From the NCBI RefSeq assembly GCF_025960985.1, contig NZ_JAOQMX010000001.1, positions 151,791 through 215,790 on the forward strand: a stretch of DNA of 64,000 nucleotides, written 5' to 3'. Shown piece after piece: positions 1-10,295 of the stretch; position 1 is the stretch's first letter; each line of letters begins with the position of its first letter. This DNA comes from Flavobacterium psychraerolatum. GTDB taxonomy: Bacteria > Bacteroidota > Bacteroidia > Flavobacteriales > Flavobacteriaceae. The position numbers and the translations under genes are program-made. The notes under the pieces are model-generated. The model was given only the letters and a program-made list of their open reading frames with translations. It did no database searches and was not told the origin of the DNA.

Positions 1-3000
1 ATGTGATCTAGCATTTTGAATTGTATTTCCTAAATTATAAGTAATATTATCTATTTCTAAATCCTTTAAAAAGGTAGAAGATCGTTGCCAACTATAATTA
101 CCTGTATAAGTGTAATTTGCTTTAACAAAACTAAATAACGGAATTTTATTAATTGGAATTTCATAATTCACCACCAATTGCTGAGTATGATTATAAGGAT
201 CACCACTATCCCAATAGCCATCCCATATACTTAAGTCATCTATTGGATCATTATTTTCATTCAAATAATTTTTTACAATATTGGCAGACGAGGCAGTATA
301 ATTTAATTTAAGTGATTTTGTTAAATTAAAATTGACTCCATATTGGTAATTAAAAGCAAAATTCCTTCTATACAATGGATCCAATCCAATACCGTCAACA
401 TCAACTTGTCTAAATTTTTGGCGATTATATTGTCTATTTATATTTGTATTGAACGTAATACTAGAGGGTAAATAATTAAAATTAAAATCGCTTAGCATTT
501 TCCAATACGAACTCTTTTTCATGAACTTTGTTTTCTTGAAAGGTTCAATAGGTTTCGTTTGGAAACTATATGAATAATCTACTGCAGTAAGTGACTGTTG
601 ATCTAGATACTCTTCAATTTGATAATCATGGCGTTCTACTTTATTAATAGATTGTGAAAACGTAAAATTTTCTGGATCATAAACATGTTGTTTTTGCTCC
701 GCACCTCTTTGCTTTCGAACACCTATAAAGTTAATACTCGTACGTTTTGTATAATCTACAGCACGATTGATAATATTATTTTTCTCAGCTTGACTAGCAG
801 TATATTCTAACAATTCTTTAATTCTAATATCCGAGTTAAAAGGATCATAAAGTGGTGTAATTGTTTCTTCCCCTACAGAATAATTGAAAGGTAAATTTAT
901 CCCCCATTTACTAGGTAATAATTTACCCAAATTAATATTGGTTACAATATTATATTGCTGAATATCTTCACGGCTACGTTCATTTGGACCTTGCTCAATA
1001 GCACCAAAACCAAATGTACTTTTCTTTCCAGTAGCTGAAATAGTAGCCAAGTCGGCAAAATTAGTATCGACATTTAATAAAGCAGCCATTCCACCAGAGT
1101 TATCCATTCCTGCCAAACGTAATTCATCAAACCATACCTCACCTTTAACCTTACCGTCAGTAATAGCTGCTTTACTTTTGATCCCTACCATTAAATTCCT
1201 TACCATACCAAAGTTAGGATTTCCCTTAACCCCTAATGTAAGTTTATTAATCTTAGACCCCGAACTACCATCTAATTCTCCTTCCTCTTGATAATAAATC
1301 CCATCCAATGGCAAAGTAGATATATCAACTGATTTATACTTAATTTTCAATGCTGTTAGCAAACTTAATGTTAGGTTAATTTGATTACTTTCTGGCCAAA
1401 CAGCTTCTTCACTAAGCTTTGTACAACCAGAAGGCTGTGTAACTTTCAAAGGGATTTCTATCTGATAAAAATCGTCTGTAAAATCATTTCCAAAACGAAT
1501 AAAACCTACCAATTGATCATCTCCTAATAACGCTTGATTAGGTAAAGATTCTGCATGCAAAAACATTTTTAATTCCTTATATTGACGCATATCAATACTC
1601 ACATTTTTGTATACAGCTCTAGAATCCCCTGACTCCAATCCACTACCAGAGACTCTCAACGACAGAGATTGCTCATTTTGATTAATGATAGTATTATTAT
1701 TATATAATTGCTCTCTTACAACCCCCGGAGGTTGAATATAATTAATTGGACATCGTGTATTATTTTCCTGAATATTCACAGCCAACACGTCAAAATCTGT
1801 ACCATCATCAACTACATTAGTATCACTAAAATCTAGCGTATTGGTATAACGTCTCCACTCACCACGGACCAAATCCAAAGACCCAAATCGCAAGGTTACT
1901 TCTTGATCGAATCCTGTCATAAACATTCTCATAAAACGAATAGACCTAAAATCAGTAATATCACCAATCTTATTTTGAGGTTGTGCAACAGGAATTTTAA
2001 ACTGTATCCATCTTGCTGCAGTCGTTTCTCCATTTGGCAAATCAACTTGTGTCTCCCTTATATCGGTAATAAAATTTTCACCAATTTGCATATCCTTTCT
2101 CATATCAATACTATATTCATAATAAGCATTGATTGTATTCATAGTATTGTCTTTATTAATATCCTCAACATCTGGCGCTGTAGTAGCGGCACGATTAGCA
2201 TCATTAATATCAACCGCTGAATTTCCTTGTTGTCCATTATAATTCTTATAGCGATCGACAATACTTCCAGTTGTATTCAAATAATAGGTATAATCATCGG
2301 CAGCTGGATCGACTTCTGTTGCAAAATTATTATATACTTCAGCTTCAGTTCCATTAGCTAAACCGTCTAAACCAACATCTTGGTTAGATCGATTATTTAC
2401 ATTTGTATCGAAAGCATAAATCAAAGATTGTGAAGCTGGCACATCCCCCCAGATTGGTCTTGGATTCGTTAATATTTGATCAGGACCTAAGCCATTCTCA
2501 AATTGTTTACGACCATCTTTTAAAATATCTTCGGAAATCTCTCCTAAATTAAAATATACTTTCCCTGTATTCGATGCTGCTACCTCCCCGTTACCAACGT
2601 ATGGATCTTGAACCCAGAACTGAATGTACTCAACATTTCCTTGTTCAAAATTGGTTGAATTAATTGCTCGCATGATTCCTCCAAAATTCTCTTTTGGATT
2701 TACGGCAAAATTAACATTATTATTATAGGGCCCTCTTTCTGTAGGGAAATAAGTTAAATCTAAAGTGCTTACTACTTGTGTTTGTCCCAAAGCAATATCT
2801 GTCAATGGGTATAATTCTTGACTATACACCCTTCTAGTTTTATTTAATGACAAATCATTATTACTGATACCTGGAGGTTTTGATGTATAAAAAATAGGAT
2901 CAATTGTATACCAAGCCAATTTGGATCTTTTAAAACCATAACTCAAATCATTGGACGCAGCACCAAAATCATATAAGCTAGTCGAACTCCGTTCTGGCGT

Positions 3001-5649
3001 AGAAGAGAGGCTCCAAGCATAAGCAGAACGCATATCGATGGAGGACTGTGATCCTTCAAAATCATCAACATAAATAGTTGATTCTCCACCAAAACTATCA
3101 ATTTTGGATGCATTTGGCTTCAAAAACGCAATCTCCCCCCTTACCGATAAATTAGAAGGCACATCGGTATCTACATTTGGAAGTTTATTTACCAAACGGG
3201 TAAAGAAAGGAACTTCGGTAGAAAAATTTGTATTGAATCCAAAAATAGTATTATTTACAGATTCTTGACCATAGTTCGATTTAGTTGTAAAAGGTCTTTC
3301 ACTCATTTTAAGTAAAGTCCCACCAATCACAAATTTATCAGATATTTTATGTTCGACATTTACACCCATAAAACGGGTTGTCTGTTGTCCAAAAATTGAA
3401 TTATTTTCTAAAGAAACGTTAATTGGAGTATTTGATGCTTGTAGAGAAGCATCAAGAATTTGCACACGACCTAACTGATAATTAACACTATAATCAATAC
3501 CTTCTACCAAAGTACGACCTCCAGCGGTTACCACTACAGAACCTTGCGGTACATTAAATGCACCAATTGGAATCCCGTCACTTCCTGTTGATTTGTACTT
3601 ACCTCTTAACAAAAACTTATTTTTATCACTATCTTGCAAAGCCCCAGCTTGTGTACTTTGGTACATACTTCTAAAAACATATTTCTTCTGATTCTGATTA
3701 TACAACTCCGCGTCACCTGCGTAAGTTACAGCTGGATCTGTACTTAATTTATTAAATAACAATTCACCAAATGGCTCCTTAGAGGTGAAAATAATTCTAC
3801 CATTTTGAGAGTCCATTGTTATGCCTTCGATAAAATCAAAAAAACCATCACCACCAGTCTGCGGATCATTATTATAATTTAATTTATCTAAGTTAAAAAC
3901 TTTTAACAATGGAGTTTCTGCGATCTTATCGCCAGCAGCCGGATTGTCAGGAAACGGTACAGGAATACCTGCTATATTTTTAGCTTCGGTAATATAATTT
4001 AAAGGAGATGGATCTGTATAAAGAATATTAAATCTAAAATCACCTTGCTTTACTTGATAAGCACCAGGGATCTGATAAATATTTTTCATCATCAAATTCC
4101 ACATTGGATTTTGAACGTATGTTAAATTACTTTTTAGCATTTTAAGAACCAAACTTTGCGTAATAACAGCCTGACCAGAAGAAGTCCCCGAAACTACAGT
4201 AGATTCTACACCATCATTACCAAACTCTCCAACTTGATATACTTTATCACCAATGGTATATTCATAAGCAACTGCAAGAACTTCGTCGTTAGACAAACGT
4301 TGTTGTAAAGAAATATAACCTAATTGAGTATTATAAGTATATTCAGTCGGTAGCAATTTTCTAGCATTTTCTAGTTTCGAATAATCCTGACCTTCTCTGG
4401 CTGTAAAACCATTAAAGCCTGAATTTGAAGTAGCAACCTCTCTAATATTTGCATTCAACAAACTTGAACCAATACCTATTTGCGCAGGGTCAAATTTATT
4501 GTTTCTATTATCTGCTGGAGAATCTGTGGCATTATTAAACATTCCAATTGAAGATTCCTTCACTACTATTTGATTGTCTGATACACCTGTAAATTGCCCT
4601 TCACCTAAATCCTGAAGCGCAATAATATTCCTTAAGTTATTTGAATTTGTAGTAACACGATTCTGTTTATTTGTAACCCAAATTTCCAATCTAGTAATTT
4701 GCACTCTACTATCAATAAACGGATAGTTTTTAAGGGCCGAATCATATTTATTCCTAAAAAACTGAGATAAAAAAAAGTGCCTATCATTATCGTAATCTAA
4801 AGCATAAACATCAAAATCTTGAATTGTTCCACCACCTTGAACTACTACACTTTTAGTTTGAGATTTTTGTTCAGAAAAAACTCCAGTTACAGTCGTTTTC
4901 CCAAACTGCAATTGCGCTTTTACACCAAACAAACTTTGAGCTCCACGAATCAGAGAACTATTTAAAGGCATACTCACATTACCCACCTCAATTTTTTGAA
5001 TGATATCATCCTCTGTTGGTTTGTAATCTAACTTTAATAAATTTTGAAATGCAAAAGTAGACTGTGTATCATAATTAGCATTTACATTCATTCTGGTTCC
5101 TACTTTACCCATTAAACTCATACTAATCCTTTGATTAAAATCAAAAGCTAGATTGGAGCGATTTCGAGGAGAAAACGAAGGGTTATCTTGTTTTGAATAA
5201 CGAGCACCCAAATCCATTTCTACTGAACCAGTGGGCTTTACATCGATAGTATTTCCGCCGAAAATAGTCTCAAAAAAGCCCGAATTCACGTAATATTTAG
5301 GTAATAAATCCCTTTTTGCCTCTTCACTACCTTCTTTCTTTCCATCAATAGCATCCGCTTTTTGTTTGAAATACCCACGCATTGATTCTTTCACAACCAA
5401 ACTTTCATATTCCTGTGGAGATAATATAATTGGATAATTAATAGAAAAACCATCTACAGAATTAGTATAAATATACCGATCTGTTTTTGGGTCATAAGTA
5501 TAAGCTGATAAAATACTTTGAGGTTCTTTCATTTGGACTTTCCCTAGAGAAAATCCTTTTTTAACAGTATCTTGAGCTACAACATTCACTTGAGCCACCG
5601 ATACAAAACCACAAAACAAGATCAGTAAAAGAGTACAAATCCTACACAT
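1..5649 (-). CDS. sprA: SprA, cell-surface gliding/type IX secretion translocon protein (3' end outside window)
   Basis: An open minus-strand frame begins at ATG 5649 and stays open to base 1, giving 1883 codons; the C-terminus is missing. It starts with a hydrophobic signal peptide (MCRICTLLLILFCGF) followed by exported-type sequence. The early region has many short beta-strand-like stretches such as YYVNSGFFETIFGG and SVEMDLGARYSKQDNP, which I recognise as SprA. SprA is the very large (about 2400 residue) outer-membrane beta-barrel that forms the type IX secretion translocon in Flavobacterium johnsoniae and is needed for gliding. The gene starts 11 nt after the ruvA stop, so the two are probably cotranscribed; the same ruvA-sprA order is known in F. 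johnsoniae. Identification rests on sequence pattern and context. Confidence 0.93.
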   Translation of the reverse strand, partial: MCRICTLLLILFCGFVSVAQVNVVAQDTVKKGFSLGKVQMKEPQSILSAYTYDPKTDRYIYTNSVDGFSINYPIILSPQEYESLVVKESMRGYFKQKADAIDGKKEGSEEAKRDLLPKYYVNSGFFETIFGGNTIDVKPTGSVEMDLGARYSKQDNPSFSPRNRSNLAFDFNQRISMSLMGKVGTRMNVNANYDTQSTFAFQNLLKLDYKPTEDDIIQKIEVGNVSMPLNSSLIRGAQSLFGVKAQLQFGKTTVTGVFSEQKSQTKSVVVQGGGTIQDFDVYALDYDNDRHFFLSQFFRNKYDSALKNYPFIDSRVQITRLEIWVTNKQNRVTTNSNNLRNIIALQDLGEGQFTGVSDNQIVVKESSIGMFNNATDSPADNRNNKFDPAQIGIGSSLLNANIREVATSNSGFNGFTAREGQDYSKLENARKLLPTEYTYNTQLGYISLQQRLSNDEVLAVAYEYTIGDKVYQVGEFGNDGVESTVVSGTSSGQAVITQSLVLKMLKSNLTYVQNPMWNLMMKNIYQIPGAYQVKQGDFRFNILYTDPSPLNYITEAKNIAGIPVPFPDNPAAGDKIAETPLLKVFNLDKLNYNNDPQTGGDGFFDFIEGITMDSQNGRIIFTSKEPFGELLFNKLSTDPAVTYAGDAELYNQNQKKYVFRSMYQSTQAGALQDSDKNKFLLRGKYKSTGSDGIPIGAFNVPQGSVVVTAGGRTLVEGIDYSVNYQLGRVQILDASLQASNTPINVSLENNSIFGQQTTRFMGVNVEHKISDKFVIGGTLLKMSERPFTTKSNYGQESVNNTIFGFNTNFSTEVPFFTRLVNKLPNVDTDVPSNLSVRGEIAFLKPNASKIDSFGGESTIYVDDFEGSQSSIDMRSAYAWSLSSTPERSSTSLYDFGAASNDLSYGFKRSKLAWYTIDPIFYTSKPPGISNNDLSLNKTRRVYSQELYPLTDIALGQTQVVSTLDLTYFPTERGPYNNNVNFAVNPKENFGGIMRAINSTNFEQGNVEYIQFWVQDPYVGNGEVAASNTGKVYFNLGEISEDILKDGRKQFENGLGPDQILTNPRPIWGDVPASQSLIYAFDTNVNNRSNQDVGLDGLANGTEAEVYNNFATEVDPAADDYTYYLNTTGSIVDRYKNYNGQQGNSAVDINDANRAATTAPDVEDINKDNTMNTINAYYEYSIDMRKDMQIGENFITDIRETQVDLPNGETTAARWIQFKIPVAQPQNKIGDITDFRSIRFMRMFMTGFDQEVTLRFGSLDLVRGEWRRYTNTLDFSDTNVVDDGTDFDVLAVNIQENNTRCPINYIQPPGVVREQLYNNNTIINQNEQSLSLRVSGSGLESGDSRAVYKNVSIDMRQYKELKMFLHAESLPNQALLGDDQLVGFIRFGNDFTDDFYQIEIPLKVTQPSGCTKLSEEAVWPESNQINLTLSLLTALKIKYKSVDISTLPLDGIYYQEEGELDGSSGSKINKLTLGVKGNPNFGMVRNLMVGIKSKAAITDGKVKGEVWFDELRLAGMDNSGGMAALLNVDTNFADLATISATGKKSTFGFGAIEQGPNERSREDIQQYNIVTNINLGKLLPSKWGINLPFNYSVGEETITPLYDPFNSDIRIKELLEYTASQAEKNNIINRAVDYTKRTSINFIGVRKQRGAEQKQHVYDPENFTFSQSINKVERHDYQIEEYLDQQSLTAVDYSYSFQTKPIEPFKKTKFMKKSSYWKMLSDFNFNYLPSSITFNTNINRQYNRQKFRQVDVDGIGLDPLYRRNFAFNYQYGVNFNLTKSLKLNYTASSANIVKNYLNENNDPIDDLSIWDGYWDSGDPYNHTQQLVVNYEIPINKIPLFSFVKANYTYTGNYSWQRSSTFLKDLEIDNITYNLGNTIQNARSH

Positions 5650-5660
5650 ATAATTCGTGT

Positions 5661-6242
5661 TTACAAATTTTTTAAAGCCTTTTTAATAATCGTTTCAACA
5701 GAAGCATCTGGATCTTCCTTAACAATTTTTTCAATAATTTTCTCAGATGCTTTACGAACAAAACCTAAAACCTCTAGTGCAGATAACGCTTCATCTCGAT
5801 TTGTATTGCTTTGCGAGATTGAAACTTCATCTATATCATATAATTTAAGCATCTTCTCCTTCAGGTCCAAAATCACTCTTTGAGCCGTTTTAATCCCTAT
5901 ACCTTTTATAGATTGAATCGTTGCCACATCTCCTGATGCAATAGCATTTATTATTTGCTTAGGATCCATAGAAGAGAGCATTTGTCTCGCAATGTTCGCT
6001 CCAATTCCAGAAACAGATATTAATAGTTTAAAAATTTCTCTTTCAGATTTTTCAACAAAGCCATACAAAGTTTGGGAATCTTCTTTTACTTGTAAGTAGG
6101 TAAATAATTTTATAAAATCAGCATTAGGCAATAACGAAAAAGTATGGAGAGAAATATTTATATGATACCCTACACCTCCACAATCGATCACGACATCTGT
6201 TGGTGTTTTTTCAACTAACTTCCCTTGTAAATGTGCTATCAT
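5661..6242 (-). CDS. ruvA: Holliday junction branch migration protein RuvA
   Basis: This 193-residue protein has the family's usual length. RuvA tetramers bind the Holliday junction and load the RuvB motor during recombinational repair. The N-terminal OB-fold starts MIAHLQGKLVEKTPTDVVID and includes GVGYHI near residue 25. Two helix-hairpin-helix motifs follow, with SGIGANIARQMLSSM and IKGIGIKTAQRVILDLKEKM near residues 80-135. The C-terminal three-helix domain that contacts RuvB is at about 145-193 (EALSALEVLGFVRKASEKI). The gene lies just downstream of maeB, with a hairpin in the 68-nt spacer, and sprA follows directly. ruvB is nearby (10296-11318) but not adjacent, as in many Bacteroidota. 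Confidence 0.97.
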   Translation of the reverse strand: MIAHLQGKLVEKTPTDVVIDCGGVGYHINISLHTFSLLPNADFIKLFTYLQVKEDSQTLYGFVEKSEREIFKLLISVSGIGANIARQMLSSMDPKQIINAIASGDVATIQSIKGIGIKTAQRVILDLKEKMLKLYDIDEVSISQSNTNRDEALSALEVLGFVRKASEKIIEKIVKEDPDASVETIIKKALKNL

Positions 6243-6258
6243 ATTTCAATTAAATAAA

Positions 6259-6290
6259 ACACCTATAGCTTAAAAGTAAGCTATAGGTGT
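6259..6290 (-). terminator. Hairpin between maeB and ruvA
   Basis: A perfect 13-bp inverted repeat has arms ACACCTATAGCTT and AAGCTATAGGTGT separated by 6 nt. On the minus strand it is followed by TTTATTT, so it resembles an intrinsic terminator for maeB. The ruvA start codon lies only 17 nt further on and I see no separate ruvA promoter after the hairpin. It may therefore be a partial terminator or attenuator rather than a complete stop. Confidence 0.7.
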
Positions 6291-6310
6291 AACTGTAAAA
6301 ACTACTTAAA

Positions 6311-8590
6311 TTATTTTTTCCTTTTTCCTTTTTCCTGTGCATCCAACACTGCAATCGTTGCCATATTTACCATTTCTTCAACACTAGCACCCAATTGGAA
6401 GATGTGGACCGGTTTGCCCATTCCCATCATAATCGGACCTATTGACTCCACTTTATTCAATTCTTTCAACAATTTATAAGTGATATTAGCTGAGTCTAAA
6501 TTTGGAAAAATCAAAGTATTAACTTTTTTACCAACCAATTTTGAAAATGGAAATTTTTCTTTTAACATCTCTGGGTTTAATGCGAAATCGGATTGAATTT
6601 CACCATCAACAATTAGATCTGGATGATTTTCGTGTAAATAAGCTACAGCCTCCCTTACCTTATTTGCTTTTTCATTAGTAGAAGAACCGTAATTTGAATA
6701 AGAAACCATTGCAATTACAGGTTCTACTCCAAACATTCTTGCGGTTTTCGCCGTCATCAAAGCAATATTTGCAAGTTCAATAGCAGTTGGATCAATATTT
6801 ACCGCAGTATCAGACAAAAACATTGGTCCTCTTGCAGTCATCATCAAATTTGTAGTAGCTACTATGGATGCTCTTGCTGCTTTGTTAACCATTTGTAACA
6901 TTGGCTTCAAAACAGTAGCATAACTTCTTGTATGACCTGTTACCAAACCATCAGCCTCACCTGTATTAATCATCATTGCAGCAAAATAATTCCTTTCACG
7001 CATCAATCGTTGTGCATCATACAAAGTAATACCTCGTCTTTTTCGTGTTTCAAAATAATTTTCTGCAAAACGATTTCGTCTTGATGTCTCCTCTTTATCT
7101 TTTGGATCGATAATCTCGACATTAGCATCAAAACCTAATTCTGCTTTTAATTCCGATATAATTTCTTTATTACCCAACAAAATTGGAATAGCAACACCTT
7201 CTTCTAACACAATCTGAGCTGCTTTTAAAACGTCTAAATGTTCTGCTTCTGCAAAAACAATACGCTTTGGATCCATTTTCGCTTTATTACTTATCATACG
7301 AAGCATTTTATTGTCGTTTCCTAAACGTTCCAATAAATCTTCCTCATATTTTGCCCAATCCATAATTGGGTTTAGAGCTACACCAGATTCCATTGCTGCT
7401 CTAGCAACAGCAGGTGCTACAATTGCAATTAATCTTGGATCAAATGGTTTTGGAATTATATACTCTTTACCAAAAACTAATTTTGTCGCACCATAGGCTA
7501 CATTTACTTGCTCAGGAACAGATTCCTTTGCAAGAGAAGCTAAAGCTTTTACTGCAGCCATTTTCATAGCCTCATTAATTTTGGTAGCACGTACGTCTAA
7601 TGCACCACGAAAAATATATGGAAAGCCTAAAACATTATTAACTTGATTAGGATGATCAGATCGTCCAGTAGCCATAATAACATCTTTTCTAGTCTCAATC
7701 GCTAAATTATAATCAATTTCTGGGTTTGGATTTGCCATTGCAAAAACAATAGGATTATCTGCCATTCCAAGTAACATTTGCGCCGACATAATATCTCCAG
7801 AAGACAACCCTAAAAATATATCTGCTCCAACAAGTGCCTCTTCAAGACCTATTGAATCCATATCTTTTGCATATTTCAATTGGAGTTCTGATAATGCTGG
7901 ATTATTTTTAGTTAATAAACCTTTACTATTAAACATCAATATGTTTTCAAGTTTAACACCAAGCAACATATACAAATCCGCACAAGCCAAAGCTGCAGAA
8001 CCTGCACCAGACACCACCATTTTTACATCCTCGGCTTTTTTATCTGCTAATTCAAGTGCGTTGATTAATGCTGCTGACGAAATTATTGCTGTTCCGTGTT
8101 GATCATCATGCATCACTGGTATATTCAACTCTTCAACCAACCTACGCTCAATTTCAAAAGACTCGGGCGCTTTTATATCTTCTAGATTAATCCCCCCAAA
8201 AGTGGGTGCAATATTTTTTACTGTTTGAATAAACTCTTCAATGTTTTTCGTATCCACCTCAATATCAAAAACATCAATATCTGCAAAAATCTTAAACAAT
8301 AAACCTTTACCCTCCATTACTGGTTTGGATGCTTCTGGCCCTATATCACCAAGACCTAGAACTGCTGTACCATTAGATATCACAGCAACTAAATTTCCTT
8401 TAGCAGTATACTTGTAAACATTATTAACATCCTTAGCAATTTCCAAACAAGGCTCAGCAACACCCGGAGAATAAGCTAATGACAAATCTCTTTGCGTTGC
8501 ATATTTTTTTGTTGGAACTACCTGTATTTTTCCTGGAGTAGGTTTTGCATGATACAATAATGCCTCTCTTCTTTTACTATCCTTGTTCAT
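6311..8590 (-). CDS. maeB: NADP-dependent malic enzyme with C-terminal phosphotransacetylase-like domain
   Basis: This 759-residue protein has the length of MaeB-type fusions. Malic enzymes decarboxylate malate to pyruvate with reduction of NAD(P). The N-terminal malic domain carries [14 protein letters not shown] at about 38-51 and [18 protein letters not shown] near 135. The nucleotide-binding domain has the Rossmann glycine motif [15 protein letters not shown] near 190. From about 430 to the end it is a PTA_PTB domain (for example [19 protein letters not shown] near 545). In characterised homologues this part is regulatory, typically binding acetyl-CoA, not catalytic. NADP preference is inferred from the MaeB architecture. 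A TATCTTTG -7 element lies 24 nt upstream of the ATG. Confidence 0.95.
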   Translation of the reverse strand: MNKDSKRREALLYHAKPTPGKIQVVPTKKYATQRDLSLAYSPGVAEPCLEIAKDVNNVYKYTAKGNLVAVISNGTAVLGLGDIGPEASKPVMEGKGLLFKIFADIDVFDIEVDTKNIEEFIQTVKNIAPTFGGINLEDIKAPESFEIERRLVEELNIPVMHDDQHGTAIISSAALINALELADKKAEDVKMVVSGAGSAALACADLYMLLGVKLENILMFNSKGLLTKNNPALSELQLKYAKDMDSIGLEEALVGADIFLGLSSGDIMSAQMLLGMADNPIVFAMANPNPEIDYNLAIETRKDVIMATGRSDHPNQVNNVLGFPYIFRGALDVRATKINEAMKMAAVKALASLAKESVPEQVNVAYGATKLVFGKEYIIPKPFDPRLIAIVAPAVARAAMESGVALNPIMDWAKYEEDLLERLGNDNKMLRMISNKAKMDPKRIVFAEAEHLDVLKAAQIVLEEGVAIPILLGNKEIISELKAELGFDANVEIIDPKDKEETSRRNRFAENYFETRKRRGITLYDAQRLMRERNYFAAMMINTGEADGLVTGHTRSYATVLKPMLQMVNKAARASIVATTNLMMTARGPMFLSDTAVNIDPTAIELANIALMTAKTARMFGVEPVIAMVSYSNYGSSTNEKANKVREAVAYLHENHPDLIVDGEIQSDFALNPEMLKEKFPFSKLVGKKVNTLIFPNLDSANITYKLLKELNKVESIGPIMMGMGKPVHIFQLGASVEEMVNMATIAVLDAQEKGKRKK

Positions 8591-8614
8591 AAACTTGATT
8601 TTTATCCTAATTTA

Positions 8615-8622
8615 CAAAGATA
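8615..8622 (-). promoter_or_regulatory. Candidate maeB promoter -7 element
   Basis: The minus strand reads TATCTTTG, matching the Bacteroidota -7 consensus TAnnTTTG, 24 nt before the maeB start. No good TTG -33 element was found at the usual spacing. Confidence 0.5.
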
Positions 8623-8695
8623 TAAGACTTGGTTTAATAAGGAAGCATTTCTCTTAATCTTTTCTTAAAAAAAATTTAGAATTAAATAACAAAAA

Positions 8696-8721
8696 AAAAG
8701 CCACAATAATTTGCGGCTTTT
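8696..8721 (-). terminator. Terminator after CBS-domain gene
   Basis: The arms AAAAGCCACAA and TTGCGGCTTTT pair with one internal mismatch, and an A-run on the plus strand gives a U-tract on the minus-strand transcript. It lies 24 nt after the CBS gene stop. Confidence 0.65.
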
Positions 8722-8743
8722 ATGATACGTTTATTTGTTAACT

Positions 8744-9178
8744 TTATAGTTGAGTACCGTTAATATAAGAATCCAAATGACTAATCGTTTCTTTTTGGCT
8801 TTCAATAATTCCTTTCACAACATCTCCAATAGAAATCACTCCCAACACAGCATTCCCATCTACAACTGGCAAATGCCTAATTCTTTTCCCACTCATTAAG
8901 CCCATACAAAAGTCAATTGAATCAGTAGATTTAACGGTAATAATACCAGTACCCATAATTTCTTTAACCAAAGTACCTTTTGACGTTTTCTCCTTCAATA
9001 CAATCTTGCGGGCATAGTCTCTTTCAGATAAAATCCCGACGATAACACCATCCTCTATAACGAGTAAAGCACCTACATTCTTCTCTCCCATGACCTTTAA
9101 GGCATCATAAACAGAAATAGTAGAAACTATTGAAAAAACTTCACCCCCCTTAACAATTATTATTTGATTTACAGTCAT
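8744..9178 (-). CDS. CBS-pair domain protein
   Basis: This 144-residue cytoplasmic protein consists almost entirely of two tandem CBS motifs. The first is at about 18-70 (SVYDALKVMGEKNVGALLVI, then ILSERDYARKIVLK). The second is at about 75-130 (VKSTDSIDFCMGLMSGKRIRHLPVV, with GVISIGDVVKGII near the end). CBS pairs generally bind adenosyl ligands such as AMP, ATP or SAM and act as sensor modules. As a standalone pair its partner cannot be deduced from the sequence. It sits alone between maeB and queG on the same strand with its own terminator. Confidence 0.9.
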   Translation of the reverse strand: MTVNQIIIVKGGEVFSIVSTISVYDALKVMGEKNVGALLVIEDGVIVGILSERDYARKIVLKEKTSKGTLVKEIMGTGIITVKSTDSIDFCMGLMSGKRIRHLPVVDGNAVLGVISIGDVVKGIIESQKETISHLDSYINGTQL

Positions 9179-9284
9179 ATTGAAAATATATTAGGATTAT
9201 AAAGTTATACAAATAAAACCAAATAAGAGATAATATTAATATAAAAAAATAACCTAAAAATCTTTCTTAATACATTAAATAAAA

Positions 9285-10160
9285 TTATTGTAAAAAAATA
9301 AGATTACGGGATAACCCGCTAAACTTTGTACGTTTTAAAGGAGACCCTTTGAAAATAACCTGAAAAGTTTCTTCAGTAATGTCTTCCCAATCTTTTTTAG
9401 ACATTGATAACATTTCGGGTTTAGCATTAAATAATGGTTCATTATGTGGTTTTGAAAATCGATTCCAAGGACAAACATCTTGGCAAATATCACAACCAAA
9501 AGCCCATTCATCAAAATGACCTTTCATTTCCAAAGGAATATTTTCTTTCAATTCAATAGTAAAATAAGAAATACACTTACTACCATCGACCACATACGGT
9601 GAGGCAATAGCTTGAGTTGGACAAGCGTCTAAACAAGCAGTACAAGAACCACAATGATCTGTTACAGCATGATCATAGTCTAATTCTAAATCAATGATAA
9701 GTTCGGCTATAAAATAAAAAGAACCTACTTTTTGAGTAATAAGATTACTATTTTTACCTATCCAACCCAAACCAGACTTAGCAGCCCAAGCTCTATCAAG
9801 TACGGGAGCAGAGTCTACAAAGGCACGACCAGCTACATCTCCAATTTCGGATTGTATAGAAAACAATAATTCGTTAAGCTTATCCTTAATTACTAAATGA
9901 TAATCGGTACCATAGGCATATTTTGAGATTTTATAAGTGTTTGCAACTTGAACTTTTTCTGGGTAATAATTTAATAGAAGAGAAATAACAGATTTACTTC
10001 CTTCTACTAATTTGGTTGTATCTAAACGTTTATCAAAATGGTTCTCCATATAGGACATTTTACCATTATGATTATTATTAAGCCAATCTTCCAACCTAGG
10101 TGCTTCATCCTCTAAAAAAATAGATTTTGATATACCACAAGACAAAAACCCGAGGCGCAT
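9285..10160 (-). CDS. queG: Epoxyqueuosine reductase QueG
   Basis: QueG reduces epoxyqueuosine to queuosine in the wobble base of tRNA, using cobalamin and two [4Fe-4S] clusters. The protein has both ferredoxin-like motifs, [12 protein letters not shown] near residue 168 and [11 protein letters not shown] near 223, plus the family pattern [20 protein letters not shown] near 115. The given start is the first ATG ([13 protein letters not shown]). The frame stays open upstream to about 10220 and encodes TEFIKSEA directly before that Met, which matches the conserved N-terminal helix of the family (KSEAxRLGF). No ATG, GTG or TTG exists in that extension, so the true start may be a rare ATT (10200-10202). 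Function is secure; the start is not. Confidence 0.93.
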   Translation of the reverse strand: MRLGFLSCGISKSIFLEDEAPRLEDWLNNNHNGKMSYMENHFDKRLDTTKLVEGSKSVISLLLNYYPEKVQVANTYKISKYAYGTDYHLVIKDKLNELLFSIQSEIGDVAGRAFVDSAPVLDRAWAAKSGLGWIGKNSNLITQKVGSFYFIAELIIDLELDYDHAVTDHCGSCTACLDACPTQAIASPYVVDGSKCISYFTIELKENIPLEMKGHFDEWAFGCDICQDVCPWNRFSKPHNEPLFNAKPEMLSMSKKDWEDITEETFQVIFKGSPLKRTKFSGLSRNLIFLQ

Positions 10161-10295
10161 AGCTTCAGATTTTATGAATTCAGTATTTTTAAATTTAGAA
10201 ATAAAATAGGGATTAAAGGTTTAATATTTGATCTGATTAGTTGACTGCTTTTTATGAATAGAAATATATAAAGCAAAGGCAAGAAATATATAAAA

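Noticed and set aside
1903..2220. Plus-strand ORF of 105 codons inside the sprA region.
   Set aside because: It is antisense to the continuous SprA frame, has no promoter and its translation is Ile/Asn-rich shadow sequence.
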